Numbered from the stretch's first letter, positions 44,378-54,327 are shown. The stretch: 64,000 bases of DNA from an uncultured bacterium (GCA_949284985.1 CASDWY010000024.1:99042-163041); one strand, 5' to 3'. Translations and numbers: made by a program. The notes: generated by a model from the sequence alone, not told the origin.

Positions 44378-45832
44378 ATGAGGTTAAATTTTGTAAGTAG
44401 TGCTATAGGAATAATTCTCAAATATATATCCGTAATGGTATTAGTACCTTGTATAAGCGCATTAATTTATAAAGATTATAATTCTTTAATCCCTTTTATT
44501 ACTGCGTCATTAGTATCGTTTTTAGGTGGATTGTTTTTAAGCAGAAAGCAAGAGTCAATAGATTCTTTAAATGCAATAAAAAAATCAGAAGCTCTTTTTA
44601 CAGTAGCACTAAGTTGGATAGCATTTTCGTTTATTTCTGCGATTCCATATTTATTTTATAACTTATCGCCATTAGACGCATTATTTGAAGCTACATCAGG
44701 AATAACAACAACTGGTGCAACTATTTTAACTCATTATGATTACCCCAAGTCAATGTTTTTATGGCGTTCATTAAGCCAGTGGTTAGGCGGTATGGGAATA
44801 ATTGTATTGTTTGTGGCGATTTTACCGCAGTTCAGAGTTGCAGGACGTCAAATGTTTTATGCAGAGGCACCAGGTCCGACAGAAGAAAAAGTTACCCCAC
44901 GTATTAGACATACAGCTACAGCATTGTGGGGTGTTTATATATTTTTAACTGCCTTGCAAATTGTTTTTTATGCAGCAGCAGGCATGCCTTTTTTTGATGC
45001 AATTTGTAATTCTTTTTCAACACTTGCTGCAGGTGGGTTTTCGACTAATCAATATAGTATTATGGGGTATAATTCCACAGCAATTATTTGGATTACTATT
45101 GTTTTTATGTTTTTGGCTGGGGCAAATTTTGTTCTGCAGTATAGGGTTTTGGTGCAAAGAAAAATTTCCGTATTATTTAAAAACGAGGAGTTTAGAGCTT
45201 ATTTATTAATAACTCTTATTCTTTCACTGTTAATTGCAGCTTCATTATATTTTGAAGGTATTTATTCAAAATCAGTAGCATTTCGTGAAGGATTGTTCCA
45301 AACAATTTCTATAATGTCAACCACAGGTTTTGCATCGGTAGATTATGCAAAATGGATTATAGTTGCCAAAATTATTTTGTTTATTGCAATGTTTACCGGA
45401 GCTTGTGCGGGCTCTGCAGCAGGAGGACCCAAAATTGTTCGTTTATTGTATATTTTTAAATATTTAAAGGCGGAAATTATTAAAATACTTCACCCAAATG
45501 CAGTATTACCTATAAAAATTGATAAAACAATTGTAGCAGAAGATGTTGGAAAACAAATTTTATCTTTTATAATTTTTTATGTATTAATTTTTGCATGTTC
45601 TGTTTTTGTTGTTTCAATTTTAGAGAAAAATATAATTATTGGTTTGACAGGTAGTATTACAACTCTTGGTAATATAGGACCTGGCTTTGGAGAGCTTGGT
45701 CCAATGGGTTCATTTGCTATATTGCACCCGATTACAAAATTAATATTTATTATTACTATGCTTGTTGGGCGTTTGGAATTAATTCCATTTTTAGCAATGC
45801 TTCATCCAGATTTTTGGCGAGTTAAAAATTAA
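44378..45832 (+). CDS. trkH: Trk potassium transporter TrkH
   Basis: TrkH is the membrane subunit of the Trk K+ uptake system. The 484-residue protein has about ten membrane helices arranged as four pore repeats with selectivity-loop motifs such as TTTGATIL near residue 108, STLAAGGFST near 210 and TTGF near 315. AGGA lies eight bases before ATG. The family takes up potassium driven by the membrane potential. Confidence 0.95.
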   Translation: MRLNFVSSAIGIILKYISVMVLVPCISALIYKDYNSLIPFITASLVSFLGGLFLSRKQESIDSLNAIKKSEALFTVALSWIAFSFISAIPYLFYNLSPLDALFEATSGITTTGATILTHYDYPKSMFLWRSLSQWLGGMGIIVLFVAILPQFRVAGRQMFYAEAPGPTEEKVTPRIRHTATALWGVYIFLTALQIVFYAAAGMPFFDAICNSFSTLAAGGFSTNQYSIMGYNSTAIIWITIVFMFLAGANFVLQYRVLVQRKISVLFKNEEFRAYLLITLILSLLIAASLYFEGIYSKSVAFREGLFQTISIMSTTGFASVDYAKWIIVAKIILFIAMFTGACAGSAAGGPKIVRLLYIFKYLKAEIIKILHPNAVLPIKIDKTIVAEDVGKQILSFIIFYVLIFACSVFVVSILEKNIIIGLTGSITTLGNIGPGFGELGPMGSFAILHPITKLIFIITMLVGRLELIPFLAMLHPDFWRVKN

Positions 45833-45839
45833 ATTTTTA

Positions 45840-46472
45840 TTAGTTGATTATACGCATGACCTCTTGGAGTGATTTTTTGGCAGGAGGTAAAGTTTCACTT
45901 TGTAAAGGTATGCCAATTGGTAAAAGAGATATAACGTGTTCATTATTGTTTAAAGTTAATAAGTGACTAAATTCTTCAGAGCCTATAATAGGTGCGACCA
46001 TCCAACAAGAACCGTATCCAAGAGCATGAGCTGCCAGACTCATGTTTTCTATTGCTGCACCCATGCTTAGTAAAGAAGAATCTGGACGTAAATGTTTTAT
46101 TTTTTCTAAAGGAAAGCTTAATTTGTTCATTATTTCTGTTATAAATGAATGTCTTTCTATTTCAACAATGGCTATAAGTATAGGTGCATTAGTAAAGAAA
46201 GTAGAATAATTTTTATATCCGTTTATTTTATTTGCAATTTCTTTGTCATTGCATAATTTTATTAAATTATCATATTCTGTAATAACAGCGTTTTTCATTT
46301 TTTCAATAATTTCTTTATTTTTTATGACTACAAACTTCCAGTTTTGAGAATTGGTTGCGCTTGGAGCAAGACGTCCGGCGTTAATAATTTTTTCAATATC
46401 ATCCATGGGGATAGTATCCGGTTTATATTTTCTTATAGTCTTTCTGGTATTGATAGTTTCGAACAGTTCCAT
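45840..46472 (-). CDS. nitroreductase-family flavoprotein
   Basis: The 210-residue protein has the FMN-binding nitroreductase fold with INTRKTIRKYK at the start (residues 7-17), APSATNSQNWKFVVI near residue 36, and AHALGYGSCWM near residue 150. It reduces nitro or quinone compounds, or acts in flavin-linked hydride transfer. AAGGAG lies six bases before the ATG. It is head-to-head with the VWA gene, with only 12 bases between start codons, so each promoter lies within the other coding region. Confidence 0.9.
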   Translation of the reverse strand: MELFETINTRKTIRKYKPDTIPMDDIEKIINAGRLAPSATNSQNWKFVVIKNKEIIEKMKNAVITEYDNLIKLCNDKEIANKINGYKNYSTFFTNAPILIAIVEIERHSFITEIMNKLSFPLEKIKHLRPDSSLLSMGAAIENMSLAAHALGYGSCWMVAPIIGSEEFSHLLTLNNNEHVISLLPIGIPLQSETLPPAKKSLQEVMRIIN

Positions 46473-46478
46473 TATTTT
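46450..46478 (+). promoter_or_regulatory. promoter of the VWA gene, inside the nitroreductase gene
   Basis: TTGATA (46450-46455) and TATTTT (46473-46478) are 17 bases apart, and the -10 box ends six bases before the VWA ATG. This places transcription start at the ATG, a leaderless message. Confidence 0.6.
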
Positions 46479-46484
46479 CTCCTT

Positions 46485-47213
46485 ATGAATAAAGTGTTTG
46501 GGCTTGTATTTATTATATTATTTATCATAACACTAAGGCAATCAATAGCTAGTGGACAAAGTTATAATGTCTATGTTCCCGAAGAATATTCAAAAACAAG
46601 GTTTAATCCGCAAGAAAGAATAGAGTTTATTGTTGATTTTTCTAATAGCATGATTGAAAAAATTAACGGTCAACGCAAAATAGATATTGCTATAACAACG
46701 TTGGAGAAGATATTGCCGAAAATTCCTAAAGATATTTATGTCGGGTTTAGAGCTTATGGTCATAGAAGTGGCATGACATATTTTGATAGTTGTAAAGCAT
46801 CAACTTTAATAAATCCCCCTCAACAGGGTAATACTCATATTATACAGGCTTCTATGTATAATCTTTCTCCTCGTGGTGCAACTCCTATAACTTATTCTTT
46901 AAAGCAAGCGGTTAATAAGGATTTTGGAGCTTATTTGGGGCCTAAAAGGATTATTTTGCTTACGGATGGGGGTGAAAATTGTGACGAAAGCCCTTGTACA
47001 TACGCATTAGAGCTTGTTAAATTGAGGAGTGATTTTAGAATAGATGTTATTGCATTGGATGTTTATGATAAAGAGGCAGTAAATCAGCTTAAGTGTACAG
47101 CTTTGGCAACTAGTGGGAAGTTCTATTCTGCAAATACTGCAGCTGAGCTTTTGGATAGTTTTCAAGACAGTTTAAATATAGAAAAAGATGTTCAGGGTAT
47201 TGTTATTCCTTAG
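46485..47213 (+). CDS. exported VWA-domain protein
   Basis: The 242-residue protein has a signal peptide (residues 1-24, ending in IASG) and one von Willebrand factor A domain. The metal-ion-dependent adhesion site is complete: D51-F-S-N-S55 of the DxSxS motif, a Thr in PRGATPITYS near residue 132, and the Asp in LLTDGGENCD. VWA domains mediate binding to proteins in a metal-dependent way. There is no ribosome site before the ATG, and the site upstream belongs to the opposite gene. I place the start at 46485 because of the signal peptide and the leaderless-type promoter. Partner and function unknown. Confidence 0.82.
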   Translation: MNKVFGLVFIILFIITLRQSIASGQSYNVYVPEEYSKTRFNPQERIEFIVDFSNSMIEKINGQRKIDIAITTLEKILPKIPKDIYVGFRAYGHRSGMTYFDSCKASTLINPPQQGNTHIIQASMYNLSPRGATPITYSLKQAVNKDFGAYLGPKRIILLTDGGENCDESPCTYALELVKLRSDFRIDVIALDVYDKEAVNQLKCTALATSGKFYSANTAAELLDSFQDSLNIEKDVQGIVIP

Positions 47214-47337
47214 TTAGTGGCTGTTTATAGTTTAGTAAGCATATATTAAATTTTGTAAACATCTTTATTGCCTTGTGGCAGTTGTATCATGAAGAAATGT
47301 TAAATAAAATTTTTATTTTTTTCTTAAGTACAAATAA

Positions 47338-47365
47338 TTGTGTGCCGATATAGTTATCATATAAT
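47338..47365 (+). promoter_or_regulatory. candidate promoter of the large beta-roll protein
   Basis: TATAAT (47360-47365) is preceded 16 bases upstream by a weak TTGTGC (47338-47343). The 180-base intergenic region otherwise shows no gene. Confidence 0.45.
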
Positions 47366-47393
47366 AATCAGCCTAACTAAGGAGAAATGGAAA

Positions 47394-50300
47394 ATGACAA
47401 ATATCAACGGTATTCCCAAAATGGTAGTTGGTAGTAAAGATTACGAATTAATTCAAAAGATGATGGGAGAAAAAGAAGGCTCCAAAATTAATGATGAGGA
47501 AACTCTTTTTAAAACCATGCAATATTATGAGATGACAAATTGTAGTGATAATTGGTCGTCTGATGCGCAAAATCTTTCTATTGAAGAATTAATAAAATTA
47601 TGGCAAGAGTTTGATCAGGAAGATACCTCATTTGCAGCTGATTTTGATACATTTGATGCTTATTTAGCAAATTATACAAAGGATGAGCCTGATGTTCCTG
47701 GACCTAACCCTGATCCTATTCGACCATATGAGCCGAATCCAGGTTTGACTGATGATCAAAAAGAAAGACTTAAAGATTTTGATGAAATGCGTGCTAATGA
47801 TGTTCATGCAAAATTGGATCAAGAAGGAGATTATGAACTACTTTTAGAATATATTCGTCAACGGGAAGGTTCAACACTTCTTCCGGAAAGTCATTATGAT
47901 ATAGGCGGTTCTTTAAACAATGAAGGTAAGGCAAAAGAAGCTGAGATGATAGCTAAACTTCAAGAACTCGATACTGAAGATAATACTCTTGGTACTGTAA
48001 TGGAAGAATTTTTAAACTTTTTTGGCATAAAAGAAGTTTCAGGTTCTGCTACAAACCAACTTGGTGATGCTAAAGAAGTTATCAATGATATTACTTCTGG
48101 TTCTAAAAAAGAAGTAAATATTGGTGGTAATAAATATATGATTACTAACAATGGTGCTGATGGCAATGAACTAACTTATGAAGTAAAAACAAATGAAAAA
48201 GGTGAAAAATATATTGCCATGGTTGGTAATGATTGGCGCATACAGGATATTTCCGGTGAATTGCAAGCTGATTATATTCAAATGACCGGTTCAAGAAACG
48301 AACTAGATATGGCAATGGGTGATGATATTGTTCATTTGTTTGGTGATGATAACAGAGCATTGATGGGTAATGGTAATGATAAAGTTTATATTCAAGGAAA
48401 TAACAACTTTACCGATCTATGGCGCGGCGATGATGAGATGTTTAACATAGATAGTAATAATACTACAGGTTTAGGTTTTACCGGTGATGATAATTTCTAT
48501 GTTAAAGGTGATAACGTCACAGTGAACGGAGAAAGCAATACCGAAGTTGGTGATGGTTTATATGAAGATGGTATTATTACTGATTATGATATAGAAAATA
48601 CTCTTACAAAACCGGAATGGTTCCCAGAGGATGAACCTGTTCCTAGTGATAAAAATGAAACGAGTGAAGACGGTATAATTGAATTTAATGGTATCAAATA
48701 TGAGGTGTATAAAAAATTTGGTACTGAAGCTACTAATTCAATTGTATATTACAAAGCAGAAGATGGTCGAACAGTCTTTGAAGCAGATGGTTGGAATATT
48801 ACTGTAATTGGTTCAATGAATGATACTGGCGATAAAAACTATGCTAATGTTGTAATTCAAGGTAATCGAAATTCATATTTTGGAAGTAATGACCAAGATA
48901 TTATAGAAATTCGTGGTGATAAAAATAATGTTCATGGTGATACAAGTGATACCATGGGAAGTGATGATAAAATCTATATTAACTCAGGTACGGGTAATTA
49001 TATATACGGTGAAGCTGGTATAGATGAAGTTAACACAGACGTAGAAGGTAATTTCTTTAACAAAGCAATTATAGATATTGAAAGTGTTAATAATACGCCT
49101 GTAGAAAATAAACCGCAAGAGCCTACAAGTTCTTGGGTTGCAGTTACAGAACCAACAGAACAGCAAACTGCTCAAATTGACTTTGTAAAAGATGCTTTTG
49201 GTTTGTCTGCAGATAGTGAAATTAAAGGACTTAAACAAAATGGCAGCTTCCTTGGCATGACGATTGATGGTGTTGCATATGTAGCGCAAACTAATGAGGA
49301 TGGTACAACAAAAGCAATTACTCAAAAATCATCTACAGAAACATTGTCTAAAATTGAATTCACATATAATAATGGTGAAGTTGACAAAACAACAACTACT
49401 GATTATAAAGCAAACAGCAAAACAGTTGAAAATGCTGATGGTTCAAAAGTTGTAACCGTATATGATGATGTGACGGCTAAAAATCCTAAAATTATTTCTC
49501 AAACAACTTATGACAAAGATGGAAACGTAATATCTGACTCTGATTCTGATGTGGGTAATAACACAATAACCGAAATTGATGAAGAAGGTAACAAAACTGA
49601 TACAATATATGATGATATTACATCAGATAATAGAAAACCAATTAGTCAAGTTAAGACAGATTCAGCAGGAAATGTTATTTACAACAAAGAATATAACTAC
49701 GATGAAAACTTTACCATAACAACAAATGCTGATGGTACGTCATTAATTTCAAGATTTACAAATTTGGAAAAAGGTGAATATACTATTCAATCAACTGAAT
49801 ATTATGATGAAGATGGTAATTTGACCAATACTGAAACCTATAAAAATGGTGAAGTAGACATGAACTTTGTAGAAGGTAACATTATGTCGGTTGATGATTT
49901 CTTTAAAGCTGCAGATACTGATAAAGATGGTGAAATAAAACAAGAAGAAATTATAAAACTTTATAATGAAACAAAAGATCCGGTATTGAAAGCACTTTTA
50001 AGTAATTTTACTGATGGTACTGATGTAACATTTGCCTTCAAAGTAGCCGCAACTACAACTGGTAGTAAAGACTTTAATCAAGGTAATCAAGGTATAACAA
50101 TTAATACCAGAGATATAAATATGATTGCTGAAAACGGACAAATTACATCTTCTAAATTAACGCAACTTCAAACAAATGCAGCATATGCTGAATTGGTTGG
50201 ATATGAACTTAATAACGCATGGGATGTATACTTAAACGATGACGATGGTACAATGACAACTTTGCATCCGGCATATGCATTAACTGATAATGATGGTGTT

Positions 50301-50756
50301 AACTACCATCAGTATACAATGGGATTATTAAATGCAGCCGGTGGTAATTCAATTAATAGAGCTGACCTTGCTAAGTTTGGTATTACAACTACAGAAGATT
50401 TCAAAAATAAAGAGTTGTTTAATAAGCTTAGAGAAGCATCTGATTTAGTTGAAGAAATTGATAAACTGGATAACAACGTAGTAACAAATGATTTTGGTGC
50501 AACTTTAAACCTCACAGGCTCAATTACAGCACAAAATGTTCTTGATATGTATAACAGCTGTGTATCTGGTGAAAATAAAGATAAAGATTTTGCAGAAAAA
50601 ATGAAAAAACTTTGTCTTGAAAGCGGATTGATAGTTGTAGAAAACGATGTTGCGAGACTTGCTGATGGTACAAATGAACAAACGAAAGTAAAAGCAAGAG
50701 ACTTGTATAAGGTGGCACTGGCAGCAGTGGAATATCCAAATAAACTGGATTTCTAG
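47394..50756 (+). CDS. large beta-roll and EF-hand repeat protein
   Basis: This 1,120-residue protein starts at 47394, where AAGGAG lies nine bases upstream. The N-terminal third is acidic and has a Pro-rich linker. Residues of about 285-395 and 466-546 hold beta-roll rungs (MGNGNDKVYIQGNNN, IQGNRNSYFGSNDQDI) like those of the paralogues at 16150 and 17196. Residues of about 655-830 contain YD/RHS-like repeats such as TYDKDGNVISD. A calcium-loop EF-hand DTDKDGEIKQEE begins at residue 841. No signal peptide is seen. The rest is unknown. It may be a secreted or surface calcium-binding protein exported by a type I-like route. No secretion genes are nearby. Confidence 0.82.
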   Translation: MTNINGIPKMVVGSKDYELIQKMMGEKEGSKINDEETLFKTMQYYEMTNCSDNWSSDAQNLSIEELIKLWQEFDQEDTSFAADFDTFDAYLANYTKDEPDVPGPNPDPIRPYEPNPGLTDDQKERLKDFDEMRANDVHAKLDQEGDYELLLEYIRQREGSTLLPESHYDIGGSLNNEGKAKEAEMIAKLQELDTEDNTLGTVMEEFLNFFGIKEVSGSATNQLGDAKEVINDITSGSKKEVNIGGNKYMITNNGADGNELTYEVKTNEKGEKYIAMVGNDWRIQDISGELQADYIQMTGSRNELDMAMGDDIVHLFGDDNRALMGNGNDKVYIQGNNNFTDLWRGDDEMFNIDSNNTTGLGFTGDDNFYVKGDNVTVNGESNTEVGDGLYEDGIITDYDIENTLTKPEWFPEDEPVPSDKNETSEDGIIEFNGIKYEVYKKFGTEATNSIVYYKAEDGRTVFEADGWNITVIGSMNDTGDKNYANVVIQGNRNSYFGSNDQDIIEIRGDKNNVHGDTSDTMGSDDKIYINSGTGNYIYGEAGIDEVNTDVEGNFFNKAIIDIESVNNTPVENKPQEPTSSWVAVTEPTEQQTAQIDFVKDAFGLSADSEIKGLKQNGSFLGMTIDGVAYVAQTNEDGTTKAITQKSSTETLSKIEFTYNNGEVDKTTTTDYKANSKTVENADGSKVVTVYDDVTAKNPKIISQTTYDKDGNVISDSDSDVGNNTITEIDEEGNKTDTIYDDITSDNRKPISQVKTDSAGNVIYNKEYNYDENFTITTNADGTSLISRFTNLEKGEYTIQSTEYYDEDGNLTNTETYKNGEVDMNFVEGNIMSVDDFFKAADTDKDGEIKQEEIIKLYNETKDPVLKALLSNFTDGTDVTFAFKVAATTTGSKDFNQGNQGITINTRDINMIAENGQITSSKLTQLQTNAAYAELVGYELNNAWDVYLNDDDGTMTTLHPAYALTDNDGVNYHQYTMGLLNAAGGNSINRADLAKFGITTTEDFKNKELFNKLREASDLVEEIDKLDNNVVTNDFGATLNLTGSITAQNVLDMYNSCVSGENKDKDFAEKMKKLCLESGLIVVENDVARLADGTNEQTKVKARDLYKVALAAVEYPNKLDF

Positions 50757-50776
50757 TTTATAATTTTACCTAAAAT

Positions 50777-50802
50777 AAAAGGGCAGATAATTCTGCCCTT
50801 TT
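50777..50802. terminator. bidirectional terminator between the beta-roll gene and proS
   Basis: A 10-bp stem (AAAAGGGCAG with CTGCCCTTTT) has a six-base loop, followed by T-rich sequence on both sides. Confidence 0.92.
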
Positions 50803-50805
50803 TAT

Positions 50806-52542
50806 TTATTTTATTGCTTTAACAGCATTTATTATTTTTTTGATTGCTTCTTCTGGTTTTAGGTTAATTGTTTCACCATTTTCTCGAGTTTTAAGTTCAA
50901 CAAAGCCATCAGTTAGGGCTTTACCGGCTGTTATTCTAAATGGAAAACCTATTAAGTCTGCATCTTTAAATTTTACTCCCGGACGTTCGTCTCTATCGTC
51001 TAAAACTACTTCAATACCTGCATTTAAAAGTTTTTTGTATAATTCTTCTGCAGTACTCATTTGTAGTTGATCCTTTGAGTTTACAGGGATAATAATTGCG
51101 TGATATGGTGCTATAGCAAGAGGTAATTTTATTCCAAATTCATCATGGTGTCTTTCAACAGCAGCTGCAGCTGTTCTGGAGATGCCTATTCCGTAACATC
51201 CCATAATGAAAGGTTTTTCTTTACCATTTTCGTCCGTATAAACAGCGTTCATTGCTTTGGAATATTTAGTACCGAGTTTAAATATGTTTCCAACTTCAAT
51301 ACCTCTAGTTACCTTTAATGGCGCTTTACATTGAATACAAATTTCGCCTTCTTGAACAAGTCTTATGTCTTCTATTTTTTGGGGTAATTCAATTTCAGAA
51401 CCCCAGTTTGCACCTACAAGATGTTTTCCTGTTTCATTGCAGCCGATTATGAAGTTTTTTAATTCCACAACGCTCTTGTCTGCAATTATTGTAATATCTT
51501 TTAGTCCAATTGGACTAATATATCCTGCCTCACCATTTTTACCATTATTAATCATAATTTCTTTTATTTCGGCAGCTGAGGCTATTCTTATTTCGTTTGC
51601 CCCTACGGCATTTTGCAGTTTAATTTCTTCAACCGCTTTATCGCCGCGGACAAGTGCTATTACATATTTTTTGTCTGCCACATAAACTAGTGACTTAACA
51701 ATCATTGCCGGCGAAATATTTAAAAATGCGGCTAAATCTTCAATTGTTTTGCAATTAGGTGTATCAATAATTTCCGGTTTTGTGTATTTACTTTCGGTAG
51801 TTGTTTGTGGCAAAATTGATACAGCGTGATTTGAATTTGCACTGTAGTTACAATGCTCGCAGTAAAAAACATCATTTTCTCCTGCGTTGTTTTCATTATC
51901 GCAAATTACCATAAATTCGTGTGAAATGCTTCCGCCAATTGCACCTGAGTCGGATTGTACCATTTTTGTTTCAAGTCCGCATCTTTTGAAAATTCTTGTG
52001 TACGTTTGTGCCATGTTCTCGTATTCTTTATCCAAACCGGCTTCATTGAGGTCAAAGCTGTAGGCATCTTTCATAATAAATTCCCGACCTCTGAGTAATC
52101 CAAACCTTGGTCTTACTTCATCACGAAATTTTGATTGGATTTGATATAAATTTATAGGTAATTGTTTGTATGATTGAATTCCTTCTCGTGCGATATATGT
52201 TATAACCTCTTCATGTGTTGGCCCCAAACACATTCCTCTACCTTGGCGGTCTTTTAATCGCATAAGTTCTTTGCCATATACGTCCCATCTGCCGGATTCT
52301 TGCCATAATTCTTCTGGTTGAACAAACGGCATTAAAAGCTCTTGTGCACCTGCGGCATCCATTTCTTCTCGAACTATGTTTTCTATTTTCTTTAATGTTC
52401 TCCACATTAATGGAAGATAGTTATAAATTCCGCTCGCTAATCGTCTTATGTAACCTGCCCTTACAAGCAATTTATGACTCATAACTTCTGCGTCGGATGG
52501 GAAGTCTCTTAATGTTTGTGCAAATAATTTTGACATTTTCAT
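50806..52542 (-). CDS. proS: prolyl-tRNA synthetase, bacterial long form
   Basis: ProS charges tRNA-Pro. The 578-residue protein is the bacterial type with an internal editing (INS) domain between class II motifs 2 and 3. Motif 1 includes ASGIYNYLPL. Motif 2 is FRDEVRPRFGLLRGREFIMKDA in two parts. Motif 3 is in CYGIGISRTAAAAVE. The C-terminal anticodon-binding domain follows. Length is typical. AAGGA lies eight bases before ATG. It is monocistronic. Confidence 0.97.
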   Translation of the reverse strand: MKMSKLFAQTLRDFPSDAEVMSHKLLVRAGYIRRLASGIYNYLPLMWRTLKKIENIVREEMDAAGAQELLMPFVQPEELWQESGRWDVYGKELMRLKDRQGRGMCLGPTHEEVITYIAREGIQSYKQLPINLYQIQSKFRDEVRPRFGLLRGREFIMKDAYSFDLNEAGLDKEYENMAQTYTRIFKRCGLETKMVQSDSGAIGGSISHEFMVICDNENNAGENDVFYCEHCNYSANSNHAVSILPQTTTESKYTKPEIIDTPNCKTIEDLAAFLNISPAMIVKSLVYVADKKYVIALVRGDKAVEEIKLQNAVGANEIRIASAAEIKEIMINNGKNGEAGYISPIGLKDITIIADKSVVELKNFIIGCNETGKHLVGANWGSEIELPQKIEDIRLVQEGEICIQCKAPLKVTRGIEVGNIFKLGTKYSKAMNAVYTDENGKEKPFIMGCYGIGISRTAAAAVERHHDEFGIKLPLAIAPYHAIIIPVNSKDQLQMSTAEELYKKLLNAGIEVVLDDRDERPGVKFKDADLIGFPFRITAGKALTDGFVELKTRENGETINLKPEEAIKKIINAVKAIK

Positions 52543-52634
52543 GGGTAAAATCCTTATTTATATTGAAATTTATACTAAAATTTTAACATAAAAAAGAAAG
52601 TGAGATGTTTTTGAGTTATTAATTCTTTTTATAT

Positions 52635-52664
52635 AAAAAAGAAAGCCCCAATTTTGGGGCTTTC
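52635..52664 (-). terminator. intrinsic terminator of the pilin gene
   Basis: An 11-bp stem (52641-52651 with 52654-52664) has a TT loop. On the minus strand it runs into a T-tract. It ends the pilin transcript before proS. Confidence 0.9.
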
Positions 52665-52683
52665 AAACTTTTTACAGTAAAAA

Positions 52684-53328
52684 TTATTTTCCGCTGTACA
52701 TAATTTCACGACCAACGAAGTTTGCAGGTCTTACACCTTCAGCATAAACGTTGATTGGGAAACAATCTTTTGGTCTAACTTTACCTTCACTGTTGTATGT
52801 TGTATCTGTACCTACGTTACAGTTACCTTTGTCACCGTTAACGTCAACAACAATTGTGTACAAGCATCCTGCTGAGTTAGTATTTGCATTATATTTATCA
52901 TCTACACAAGTAGTAGACATACCGGAACCTTTTGCTTGAGTACCATCAAGTTTAGAACCTATTGGGAATTCGATAACCATACCGTCAGAAAGGTATATCG
53001 CAGCGTTACCGTTACGTGAATTAGTTGTGCTTACTACTTGCATTCTTTGTTGGAATAATTCTTTTATAACCCCACCTGTGCCAAAAAGTCCGCCTGCTGC
53101 AGTAGCTTGCTGAGCATTAGTAGTGAAGTCAGACATGTTGGTGCCTTCTAACGCATATTGCATTGTAATGGCTTGGTTAAGTGTAGAAATCGCCTTTTTT
53201 AACCCTGTTTTGTACTCTTGGTCTGAAGTGTTACTCATCAACGTTGGGATTGTCATAGCTGCTATTACACCTATAATTGTCAACGTAATTAAAACTTCAG
53301 CCAAAGTAAATCCAAATCTTTTAGTCAT
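52684..53328 (-). CDS. type IV pilin-like protein
   Basis: The 214-residue protein has the head FTLAEVLITLTIIGVIAA after a short basic leader. The pilin helix carries GLKKAISTLNQAI. The C-terminal globular part is rich in Thr, Asn and Gly, with cysteines in TTCVDDKYN, AGCLYTI and KDCFPI. I start at 53328, the Met just before the TKRFG leader; a Met five residues earlier is less likely. It is one of three such genes in the window. A strong terminator follows it, and no assembly gene is near. It may be a minor pilin or a pseudopilin. Confidence 0.87.
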   Translation of the reverse strand: MTKRFGFTLAEVLITLTIIGVIAAMTIPTLMSNTSDQEYKTGLKKAISTLNQAITMQYALEGTNMSDFTTNAQQATAAGGLFGTGGVIKELFQQRMQVVSTTNSRNGNAAIYLSDGMVIEFPIGSKLDGTQAKGSGMSTTCVDDKYNANTNSAGCLYTIVVDVNGDKGNCNVGTDTTYNSEGKVRPKDCFPINVYAEGVRPANFVGREIMYSGK

Positions 53329-53448
53329 TTTTCCGCCTTTCATAAAAGTAAATTTACCATGTATTTTAAACTAACCTTTTTTAAATACATTATATATAAT
53401 TTTTATATATATTTCAACATGTATTTAAATTATGTAACAATTTTAATT

Positions 53449-54204
53449 CTATTGTATTTTTTTGTCAATACTATTAATAATTTTATTAATTGCACAAAAA
53501 GCTAAATAATAACCTGCAACAGGGGGAACAAATGGTGTTGAGGACGGGGAGTACTTTTTAATTTCTTTTTCATTTGTTTTTATTGTGTTAACAATTTTTT
53601 TTAAGGGTTTTTTGGGTGGTTCTTTGCTAAATACACATGTTATGCCGTTTTCTATCCCGCATTTTTTTAAATTATAAACGATGTTTTTACTAAATTTACA
53701 AGAAAGTGTATTGGCTTCGGAGATATCGCCTATAAAAAGTTGTGTTGGATCGATTCTGTTTCCGGCACCCATTGAAGAAAATACAGGTATATTGTTATTT
53801 TTACAATAAATAAGTAAATTTATTTTAGCTTTTTGAGTATCTATTGCATCTATTACAAAATCTGGTGTTATTTCAAACACTTTGTCATTTTTTGTTTCGT
53901 CGTAAAATTCATTAAAAATATTAATTTGTGCGTTTGGATTAATATCTTTAAGTCTTTTTTCAAAAAGTGTTGTTTTTTTAATACCGATTGTGCTGTGCAG
54001 TGCGATTAGTTGTCTGTTGATATTGCTTTGAGAAACTTCGTCAAAATCCACTATGGTTAACTTGCCTATACCGGCTCTAATAAGAGCTTCAGCGCTATAT
54101 CCGCCTACTCCGCCCAGTCCAAAAACTATACCATATTTAGTTTTAAGTGTTTTTTGGACATTTTCGCCCCAATACATTGTATTTCTTGAAAAAAGTTCGT
54201 CCAT
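53449..54204 (-). CDS. tcdA: tRNA threonylcarbamoyladenosine dehydratase
   Basis: TcdA cyclises t6A37 to ct6A in tRNA using ATP. The 251-residue protein has an E1-like fold with LGGVGGYSAEALIRAGIGK near residue 31, the ATP-site segment DFDEVSQSNINRQL, and the VIDAIDTQKAK segment. The ending SSTPFVPPVAGYYLA matches the family C-terminus. GAGG lies four bases before ATG. It is divergent from folK. The split from other t6A genes is ordinary. Confidence 0.93.
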   Translation of the reverse strand: MDELFSRNTMYWGENVQKTLKTKYGIVFGLGGVGGYSAEALIRAGIGKLTIVDFDEVSQSNINRQLIALHSTIGIKKTTLFEKRLKDINPNAQINIFNEFYDETKNDKVFEITPDFVIDAIDTQKAKINLLIYCKNNNIPVFSSMGAGNRIDPTQLFIGDISEANTLSCKFSKNIVYNLKKCGIENGITCVFSKEPPKKPLKKIVNTIKTNEKEIKKYSPSSTPFVPPVAGYYLAFCAINKIINSIDKKIQ

Positions 54205-54327
54205 GATACCTCATTTTTTTGTATTTTATCATGTGTCAATTTTGTGGTAAAGAATTTTGAGAAAATTCTCATTAAATTCCTTGTCAAAGGACTGTAATAA
54301 TTATAAAATATTATAACAGGAGGTTAA

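Noticed and set aside
46344..46484. N-terminal extension of the VWA protein into the nitroreductase gene
   Set aside because: The extension has no conserved features and would put a signal peptide inside the protein. The ATG at 46485 gives a clean signal peptide.
54251..54269. Small hairpin upstream of folK as a riboswitch or terminator
   Set aside because: It is an isolated 8-bp A/T stem without a T-run and does not resemble any folate riboswitch.
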